From the NCBI GenBank assembly GCA_963924555.1, contig OZ004581.1:1612001-1676000 (forward strand): a DNA stretch of 64,000 bases, in the 5' to 3' direction. Position numbers and translations under genes: made by a program. This stretch comes from Crambe crambe (lineage: Eukaryota > Porifera > Demospongiae > Poecilosclerida > Crambeidae). Shown in pieces: positions 55,651 through 64,000 of this stretch (the first letter of the stretch is position 1; each line of letters begins with the position of its first letter). The notes below the pieces were generated by a model. That model was not told where the DNA came from. It saw only the letters and a list, made by a program, of their open reading frames with translations, and ran no database searches.

Positions 55651-57825
55651 TCACTTTGCAGTTTGGTGGTCCTCAGCATCACCAACTATGTCGCCAATAG
55701 AGGAAATAGCTTTATTGAAGGATGATACCTACACAGTCACAATAGTGGACATTATAGGTTCATCTATAGACATTAAACTTCAGTCTTACCTTTTCAGTGA
55801 CAGTTCTAGCTAACTCCTGAACATCAATTGGGTTAGCCTGGATGTTAGTGACTAAATGAGTCAGATTTTTGCAACTCTCTTCTAGATCATGACCTGTTTT
55901 CTTTATCTCATCAGCTACACCTCGAGCAGACTTGACCAGGCTAGTGTGCATTACATCTACATGTATACAAATCATTATCAGCACCAATGAATCTCATTAA
56001 AATTCTTCACACCTCTATGGATCAATGCGTGTACATGGCATGCATGTAGGAAAATTCAAAAAAGGGGGTAATTTGAGTATTATCTTCCCACACACCCAAC
56101 AGATTGCACTCAAAACAGACATGAATCTGGATTCAACCCCCTCTTGATGCATTAGCTAAAATATACAGGCAGGATTGAAAGATAGACCTCAACTTGTTGT
56201 GATCTGTTGAAGTGTTTGTTATAATTGCAGAGTGTAATAAGCTGGACTGCCAGTGTCAATTCACTTTACAAGAGAGGATGTGTGAACAGAACTAGAATCG
56301 GGATTGTTGCAGCTGTTTTCATTGTTCACACTTCAAAACCACAAAAAAACCTTACCCACAAAATTTTCATGCTATTATAATTATTATGGCTAGACCTTTC
56401 TAGTATACAGATATTTTATGACCCTCACCTGTGCCACTTTTGGAATTGCTAATGTCAGTGGAGGAAGCTAATGATGGCAAAGGACCTCCTTGAGGTCCTT
56501 GAGGCAAATCAGGGGTAGGTACAGCAGGGCATGGGAGAGAAACTGTGTTGGGATAAAGTATTAGCAAAACCATGATTATATCCTTAAAAGGAAAGAAAAA
56601 GGATAAAGGAAACAAAGAGAGGAAAAATTGAAATGGCATTGTTCCAGCCTACGTTAGACAGACAATAGATAAGGCCCTGAAAATCGATTAAAACTCAAAC
56701 TAGCTCTATCTGCTCTCTTTTTAAATGGGGGATGTTCCGATTAATTTAACATACTTGAAGTATTACATGTAGGGGAACCTGAGTAGGGCTAGGATACTCA
56801 CCTGCATTCCACTACATACTATGGTGTGTGGGAGAGACATTAAGTATCAGTTATACAAAGTGTGTGTATAGCCCTCAGTGTATAAATAGAGTTGCATGCA
56901 TAAAGCAGAGATAGGCAGCAGCTTTCAAGTATAGCTAGTGGCTAAGAACAGTAGGGCTATGAGTACTTCAAGGCCACCACCTATTCCTGCCTGATGTATG
57001 ACAAATGTTACTGTACTGACTCATACCATCATCATACTAAATAAACAAAGAAAAATAACAAACTCACTGTAACTTTGGATAAGTTCATCAGCTAGTGAGC
57101 TTGTGTAAGGCTCTGACTCCAAGATGAAGATAAATTCTTTAAAGATAGATGGCCTCACTCTGATCTGAGACTCTACAGCTTTCAATAATTCCGTAGTTCT
57201 GTCTTCTGGAGTATATACTTTAGGATTTGTGGCATAAGAGTGAGTTGTATGGGAGATAATTCCTCTTGAATACAGCTTGCCAGCAACACTGACTAAGTCA
57301 TGACAGATGATATCTTGAAGTGCTTGATGCTGACTTATAAATGACTGTAGTGCTTTGCCAGGTTCGATAGTGGCAGGCAATTGAGCAGATCTGAAAAAAG
57401 AGACATACACTGAAATGGTATCAACTAGCTATAGAGCTAAACTGAAAATCACCTTTGTGCTTGTGTTTCATTGTGTTCACTTGTTCTGAGTGGTTCTTTA
57501 CTGACATTCTTTGGCTCTGATGTTGGCTCTGATGTATCATGTGGTGGCCTTGTTATTTCATGTCTTTAATCCAGAGAAATTTACATTTCAAACTTAGAAA
57601 ACTAGCTACATAGCTAAAGCTAATAATCCCATACCTTTCTTGTCCTTTGCTTGCAGTAGCTTCACCATTTCCTGATTCCAGTATTTCCTCACTGTCTTCC
57701 TGTTTGGAGCTGTTTTGTCTATTTTCAGTCTGAGGAGAAAGCTCTACTTGAACATTATCAGCATCAGGACTATTGGTTTGGGGTTCTCCTTTACAACAAC
57801 TACATGTAGATAAACTCTTCCACAT
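55651..57825 (-). CDS. Death-fold (CARD-like) protein, 327 aa, six exons
   Basis: Exons keep phase throughout: 57825-57635 (ATG), 57563-57453, 57390-57068, 56542-56429, 55956-55790 and 55728-55651 (TGA). Residues 1-100 are a polar, Ser/Glu-rich region starting MWKSLSTCSCC. Residues about 105-205 are a helical bundle of the CARD/death-fold kind (ALQSFISQHQALQDIICHDL, then KLYSRGIIS, TELLKAVESQIRVRPSIFKE and ILESEPYTSSLADEL). A Pro/Gly/Ser linker follows, then a C-terminal helix (LVKSARGVADEIKKTGHDLE ...) with coiled-coil character. CARD-like domains recruit other death-fold proteins. The last codon overlaps a good donor (AAAGTGAGT), so splicing on to another exon is possible. Confidence 0.65.
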
Positions 57826-58360
57826 TGTGTAGCTGCAGTAGCTATCAATACAAAGGGGGGTTGTTTTTCCAGATAGCTATAGTCACATGATTTTTAGGAA
57901 ATGAATTGAATTAGCTAATTCCAAGATATGAATACACTATAATATTTATATGAATATCATGCATGCACTCCCCTCCTAACACTGAATAAAGGATGCTCTA
58001 ACCATGACTATAGACTAAACTAGTTATGTGCTCGTAGCACAGGAGGGTGAGCGAAGCTTTTGTTAAACTTTAAATGTTGCATTATGATAATTTGGAGTTG
58101 CATGCCCTCTTCTCATAAAGTCTATTAGCACTATCCCTTTTATCAAGCCTTGACCGCTGATTCAGAGCTTCTTCTGGCTCTATCCTTTGCATTCCTTCGG
58201 TCTAACCTTGCTCTTTTTTTGCTGCTCAGTTTTGGAGCAGTGTTCCTTCACTTTTCATCGTTAGCTATTTTGCGCATGTGCAGTATGGCTGGGGAGGGCT
58301 TGCTCTACCCAGTTTGTACACCATAGAGAGTGGCTCGCTTCGCTCACAGTTGCTACGTAG
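57826..58360. other. No gene seen
   Basis: Short 5' flank of the CARD-like gene and repeat-like sequence (GTGAGCGAAGC near 58048, GCTTCGCTCAC near 58336 form a distant inverted pair). Confidence 0.4.
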
Positions 58361-58364
58361 ATAA

Positions 58365-59560
58365 AGATTACATAATAGTTATAGCTAGTAACAATATTAT
58401 TAGCTTTGCTAAGATAATGATTAAATAAATGTGTAAAGTCCCTAAAACAGCAGCTGCATTTCCTCGTTGAAGTTCTACTGCTAATCTCTGTATCAAATAA
58501 AAACTAGACCTGTTCTCTCCAGTACTGTCCCTAATCCTTTTACCAAGGTCCCTGAAAAATGATACAGCAGCTGATCCAAAAGCTCCAGATGTCTCCACAG
58601 CCAAAGGGACAAACAGGTACTGGTCACCGAGGTTTGAATACTTGATCTTCTGTTCTGCTTCATTTGCTACATTTCCCGCACCACAAGCTGCCAAACTAAT
58701 GCGAGAAGAAGAAAAAGTATCAGGACAAATGAAGTCCCATGCCAAGATTTTGCCACTCTTCCATGGACAAAGGGTTACACCATCAGGTCTCTTACCATCA
58801 TTATACTATTGATCCCACCTGGTTCCAAACTAGAAGGGATTTTTTCAGATGTTAAAGATCTCTTTATCAAGGAATTGATGGAACTATGTCTCCCTTGACT
58901 CTTTCTGCAGCTAAGACCATGAGTGGCAAGGACATCCACGGGGGAACCACAGTGACTACAAGGATGAGGTAACACCAAAGGAACACCCAATCTCAGGCCA
59001 ACAGCCAACTGGCAAAGCATGTAGCCATGCCCCAGACTCCTTTTCAGTAGCAGCTAGCAAATGAGCCCTAGATTAATCTGAATCACTGGTGTGTAAAGGA
59101 TGGTTTAGTGAGGCTTGAACATTAACCAAAATGGTTATCCCAGGACTTCTGCTCAAAAGAGTCTGGGACAGTAGATGGAGGATTATTATGACCCTGACTC
59201 CATGCCCTAAGAGCAGATGAAAACAAATCATAGTCCAGGTCACAAAGATATATAAGCAGGAAGAATTTGCTTGATAAGATCAGAACAAGCAGTAGCTGAT
59301 GCTAAAAAGGCAGAAGGTGCCAACTACTCTGCTCTTCTAATACCAAGTCCCCTAGACCTCACAGGAAGGGATGCCTGAGTCCATGCATTGTCACTAAGAG
59401 TAATATTCAAGATCTTCTCAGATACTAAAGCTTGCTGCAACTCTTCAAAGTTAGATAAAAATGAAGAAGAAAAGCAAGGAGAGGAACGAAGGATATACAG
59501 GAGCTTATAGGGATAGAAAAGGCATAACAGAGAAGACTAAAACATCATGAGCTCTAGGTG
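58365..59560 (-). pseudogene. Non-LTR retrotransposon fragment
   Basis: In broken frames the minus strand reads PSTVPDSFEQKSWD (about 59190), GLRLGVPLVLPHPCSHCGSP with DVLATHGLSC (58990-58900), INSLIKRSL, and AWDFICPDTFSSSRISLAAC then LGDQYLFVPLAVETSGAFG and FFRDLGKRI (58740-58530). This is the well known C-terminal part of an animal retroelement polyprotein with a CxxC...H...C finger. Several stops and frame changes show decay. Confidence 0.75.
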
Positions 59561-60500
59561 ACAAAGCCTTTCTCAGGCCTGTAGCAACCGGTCAGGCCAG
59601 TCGGGCCATGGCCTGACTACTTTTAAACCTTTGACCGGTACCATTAGGGCTCACTCAATTATAATGCTATTCTCAAATTCTCAAGCACACTGCATGCCCA
59701 TATTGCTTTGATATCTAGCTTCTTATAATGCCAAAATATTAGTAATTTCCTTTCTTGGAGCAGGACTTTTCAGTTTACTCAAAAGACATAACAATACTGC
59801 CTAGTGCTAGAAGATTCAGGCTCAGGCTCAATTTCTTTCCCAGAAAAGCTTCAGTGTTCACCAGAAATGTAACTCAAGACATGTCATGAGTTCAGTGCAG
59901 TAGTGCAAACTATAACATGGTATTGAAGCTACCAGACTATGGAATATGAATAACATGTAGCTACACAGCTGCTGCAGCCAGTCGGCATTGACTTACAGTA
60001 GCAATATCTAGGTCAACATTTTCAGTATATTGATACTGAAAGAAAAGATGCCTGGAACGAAGGGTATTTATCCTTTAGTCTGGAACGACAGCGATCTTTT
60101 TACGCTTATGATAATGATGGTAAAAGTAGCTAATGCCCATTCCTTCAAGCACTCCCATGCATGACTGGAATTTCAGTTCATTTCTTTAGTTCTACATTTT
60201 CTTACAGCACTCTGTTGGAATTTCTAGGATTCTTAATTTTAATACATCAGTTTTAAGGCATGCCTGAAACCACTAAAATTGTAGATGCACACAGATACAC
60301 TGAACTATGTAGTATCATTCCTGACATAATACTTCTCCAATAACATACTTCTCCAATAACATACTTCTCCAATAACAACAGTTTGTTTACAAGTTACATA
60401 GCTACATCACGTACATAAGTGAAATTTACAAACCACAATAACAGCGGAACCATTTTTTTAAAATTCAAAGCTCTATGGTTGATATCACAGCTGTCTGTAC
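59561..60500. other. No gene seen; one short tandem repeat
   Basis: It contains ATACTTCTCCAATAAC three times in a row (about 60329-60376). The rest is AT-rich without coding signal. Confidence 0.5.
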
Positions 60501-61092
60501 ATACTAACTTGTCCTCTGGTACGTCCAGGATTGAGTTCTGAACTTCAACCTCCATGTAGCAGCAACATCAACAAAATAACAATAATCAGGTGGAGAAGTA
60601 TACATGCACAATATCTATAATACCCAAGTTTGTCTTCATTAAGAATTAGTTCATTGGCAGTTAGCTTCAGTTGTCTTCTTTTAAATGCTACATAATAATA
60701 ATGAATAAACAATTATGATATGCTCATGGACGCAAGGTTTATTTATCATAACTACCTTCTGGACATCCTGGGCTATTCCATTATGACCACATTTTTTCAG
60801 GGCAGTAATCAAAGCGTCCCAGGTACGACTGTCCTTTCCATCTTTCAGCACATTGTCATTTCCTTTCAGCCATGCACTCACTATTTGACCTTTCCCCATG
60901 TCTGTACAACTTGTGTAGAGTAGTCCCAGGGCTGTACCAACCTGCACTAATTCTTCTTTGCTGAGTTTATTTAGGAGGGAGAAGACTTCAAAATGATCTT
61001 CTTCAGTAAGGGATTGTGCTGGAGTGACAGGGGAGAGCAACTTAAAGAAACCTCTCAATGTTAACATAGGCGTATGAGGGGCATAATCTAAT

Positions 61093-61128
<36 letters not shown>

Positions 61129-63968
61129 CTGGTAGAACATACCAGTCATAGATTTTGTGTTTTTATGTGATTCAGTTAACATGAATGTGGTTGAGTGTTT
61201 TAACACGTAACATGAGTGACCTTTAATCTAGCTTCATCAACACAATGATTAAAGAATTGTTGTCAAAATATAGGGGGGCTCTGCCCCCCCCCCCCCCCCC
61301 TTAAAAAACATAGGGGGGGGCTCCAGCCCCCTCAGCCCCCCCTCTCCTACACCTATGATGTACTCCTGTCAATGGCCGTTATGCAATCATTTCTATGATA
61401 AACTTTCTCTGTGTGTTAAAAATTAATATTGACACATGGTCGTTTAGCTATGTCAGCAAAATGAGTCTGGTACATTGGTCATTAGAGATCATATCTAGCA
61501 CTAGCCTCATTCCCAGGCCTTCCTCTCTCACGTACTGCATGGGAGGAAGAGAAGAAGAAAAATAAGCGAGAGGAAGGCCTGGTAAATCTTATCACGTGAG
61601 TGACGTCAAGAGTAGAGAGGAGGTAGAGAGGACTTTAATTGCGCGTGGGCATGTTTTACTCTGAAGCATGACCATGCCTACGCCTTCTGACAGGACCATC
61701 AAACAGATCAGACCGTCTTCGAGATTGTAAGTTTGAATGCTTCAGTTCGTCCTAGGCCTACTGGAGCAGTCTGTGACATCTAGGATGGTGAAGATCAGGA
61801 GTAGACCCAAGAGTATTGAGCTAACTATCTAGCTACTACTATTTAGCTAGTCTCGCGGGCCAGACTCGATTCTTTCCTTTTTCTTGGGGCAGGGAAGGAA
61901 AGAATCGAGTCTGGCCCGTGCGACTACTATTTAGTTACGTAATAAAAAAGCTAGCTAGCTACATTGCATGCGCTTCAGTCCTCCCAGGGCCTAGGGTAAA
62001 GTGTGGAAGAGATCGCGTGGGCGCTTGTTTTCTGACGTCATGAGTTAGCTTGTATATCACCCACGCTCATTAAATATCACGCTGTTTGTGACGTCACTCA
62101 CGTGATAAGTTGTACCAGGCCTTCCTCTCGCTTATTTTTCATCTTCTTCTTCTTCTTCTTTTCCTCCTGTGCGGTACGTGAGAGAGGAAGGCCTGGGAAC
62201 GAGGCTAATCTAGCACAGCAAGTTCAAACCATCACTAACTAGTGTATGCCAATTGACATTAAATGGGTTGATTTCACAGCATCGATCTGACCACCCATTA
62301 ATTATTATGCCATGTATAGTTATGAGGGAAAAACATTTCCATATTATTATGTATATAATATAGGTTGTTTTTTTTTTCACCTCTTGAACTTTTCCTGCTC
62401 TTTGGGCTTTCCAACTCTGAGGCAAAAGTTGGAGTAGTTATAGATCCAGCAGATCTAGGAGGTGTTGTAGGGATATGCCTGCTACCATGAGAAGAATCTG
62501 CAGAATGTGGGCAGAAATTTAGAAATTTCAACTATATTTCAGTGTAGCCTATAAATAAAAGCTACGTACATAATTATACCTGCATGGGATGAACTAAAGT
62601 TCAGCCCCCACCCCCATCATTTCTGTAGAGTCTAGTAGTGTACATTAATCACTATAGCTGTGTGATACATTATCACCTGACCAAAGGAATGCAATAATAG
62701 ATTTAATCCCTGACACTGATGGCTATAGATGGGCAGGGGTTAATAAAAATATCCTTGATGAAACTACCTCTCTGCATGTACTACATACCTCACTTGAGGT
62801 GGTCCAGAATCTTAAAGATCATTGTGGCTAGCTATCCCCAGAGAATAACGAATTGGTACTCACTATCATGCCACCAAGATTATCAGCAGACTTATGGTCT
62901 TAATATTGCCATAGGACACTAAGAAGTGCCCTGATTGTTAATGTAAATGGATCCTTGAAATGCAAATCCATCTTTCTGTATCCCATGGGAATAATTTCTT
63001 CAATATGACAGTCTGGCTGATAATTTAGGTGCCATGACAAACATTTTTCTTGCTAGCCAAAACATTCTCAATGTGGACTCCTTGAAATGTATTACATAGC
63101 TACATACATATATACAATTATTCTCACCTAGATCTGTGCTTGTAATGCCTTCCTTATGAGTCTTTAACAGAGCTATGTACAATGTCATGATGACAATCAG
63201 TAATGATAACAATTTATAGGTGACTACAATGTATGTTACATTGCTATTATTTTCTACAATGACAGCCTTTGTCATGGTAAACCAAACAAACTCAAATGGC
63301 AAAATCTCAGCTAGCGATAAGTTGTAGCTTATCAGCTAAAAAGCTAATAAAGAAAGATCAGGTGCTCCTTACTTGCTCACTTGCTGTCAAATGTTGTACA
63401 TTGTCCTAATTTTAGTCTTATCAAAACAAGTGAACCACGATGAAAGTATAATTCTTTTCTCCATAGCTAAGAATGCTCAGCTAACTATGCCAATTCTTAA
63501 GTATTGCTTACCTCCTTCAAACCAACATCTTCCTTCCTCGGGAATACATTTCGGACGTTTATCACCACACTGATACATTTTTTTAATATTTAATTCTATC
63601 ACTTCATGAAATCCGGAACATTTCTTACATTTGAAGCATATGATAGGTTTAACTTTCTCCTCCTTATAATGTAAATTTTTTGAAGATTTCTTGATAGACT
63701 CCTTTAGAATAAAAAGGATAGTGCTGCAAATATCTTGCACAGAGGTAACATCAGTGTTATCATCATCATCATCATCGTCGTCAGAGGATGAGAGAGAGGA
63801 GGAAAAGGAAGGCTTATATATGATCTCATAATTGGAAGGATGCATTTTGATGGACATTGTACCATGTTTTATTCCACAATGCTCTACAGTAAATGTGACT
63901 TGATCTCTGAATATCCTTTCTTCTTTAAGTAGGAATTTAATATCACTTATATCTGACTCTGGATTCAT
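60500..63968 (-). CDS. Death-domain protein, partial (5' exons outside the window)
   Basis: Exon 63968-63512 starts after a possible acceptor (CACTCAG), so more exons probably lie beyond the window. It encodes a beta-rich segment (DQVTFTVEHCGIKHGTMSIK), an Asp run, and a Cys-rich module (CFKCKKCSGFHEVIEL ... YQCGDKRPKC ... CWF). Exon 62497-62381 is Ser/Pro-rich. Exon about 61058-60756 is a death domain (LNKLSKEELVQVGTALGLLY, then RTWDALITALKKCGHNGIAQ). Small exons near 60690-60620 (FKRRQLKLTANELILNEDK) and 60550-60505 may follow; the end is not defined. Phases fit (1-2, 1-2). The Cys module resembles segments seen C-terminal in sponge ROC-COR or NLR-like proteins, but I cannot name it. Confidence 0.6.
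61065..61357. repeat. Poly-G MITE, second member
   Basis: CATAGGCGTATGAGGG at the left and the complement of CATAGGTGTAGGAG at the right. It includes a run of 32 G's (61097-61128) and a C run of 17 (61284-61300), plus GGGGGGGCTCCAGCCCCC. It lies within about 10 bases of the likely splice acceptor of the death-domain exon. Confidence 0.75.
61502..62207. mobile_element. MULE-like MITE with about 110-bp TIRs and 9-bp target duplication
   Basis: The ends start TAGCCTCRTTCCCAGGCCTT; the arms pair over roughly 110 bases (61502-61612 with 62092-62207). ATCTAGCAC is repeated exactly outside both ends (61493-61501, 62208-62216). Long TIRs plus 9-bp duplications are typical of Mutator-like elements. 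No transposase inside. Confidence 0.85.
61846..61925. repeat. Strong hairpin inside the MULE-like element
   Basis: GCGGGCCAGACTCGATTCTT is followed, after a short T/G-rich loop, by the complement AAGAATCGAGTCTGGCCCGT. The stem is about 26 pairs. It may be a separate nested insertion. Confidence 0.8.
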
Positions 63969-64000
63969 AATCTGAGTGACTAAGACACCAAATACACCTT

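Noticed and set aside
63000..63302. Possible membrane-protein exon on the minus strand
   Set aside because: Hydrophobic stretch only, within an intron of the death-domain gene, without a family match or clear splice pair.
1..64000. Bacterial symbiont origin of the window
   Set aside because: Spliced genes with consistent GT-AG borders, animal-type domains and transposons throughout.

Overview
The window looks like nuclear DNA of an early-branching animal, most likely a demosponge (inference from AT-rich sequence, very short GT-AG introns, intronless very large inducible GTPases, ankyrin-ROC-COR-death proteins and a dense load of DNA transposons). No rRNA, tRNA or CRISPR array was found.

Layout. 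1-3.2 kb: an inverted-repeat MITE and a POT/SLC15-like peptide transporter (minus). 3.27-12.07 kb: what reads as one 8.8 kb CACTA-like DNA transposon. It has CACTG-type ends, inverted subterminal GGGTGTA arrays and two divergent genes: a multi-exon zinc-finger transposase-like gene (minus) and a complete eight-exon SAM-domain gene (plus). A second 2.6 kb element with its own gene is nested in the transposase; removing it with one 4-bp target duplication restores the reading frame. 12-14 kb: a tandem duplication with a polypurine tract. 14-19.9 kb: a very large interferon-inducible-type GTPase (VLIG/GVIN). 19.9-26.1 kb: foldback elements, direct repeats, MITEs and a decayed Ty3/gypsy 3' end. 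26.2-30.1 kb: two small death-domain genes on the minus strand among MITEs. 30.3-30.9 kb: a non-LTR retroelement fragment. 33.26-40.85 kb: a giant ankyrin-ROC-COR-death-death gene whose repeats are nearly identical at the DNA level and which is broken by a 10-bp deletion. 43.2-48.6 kb: a second VLIG GTPase with a new five-unit coiled-coil insertion and a missing C-terminal third. 49.79-54.79 kb: a 5.0 kb P-element-like transposon with 38-bp perfect inverted ends and two convergent genes. 55.6-57.8 kb: a death-fold (CARD-like) gene. 58.4-59.6 kb: a second non-LTR remnant. 60.5-64 kb: another death-domain gene, partial at the window edge, with poly-G and MULE-like elements in its introns.

How it fits together. 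The host genes (two VLIG GTPases, one ROC-COR-death protein, three or four death-fold adaptors) are all of types used in innate immune or cell-death signalling, so this may be a fast-evolving defence cluster (inference). The most interesting mobile cargo is the two two-gene transposons: the CACTA-like element with a SAM-domain partner, and the P-like element with a convergent partner ORF.
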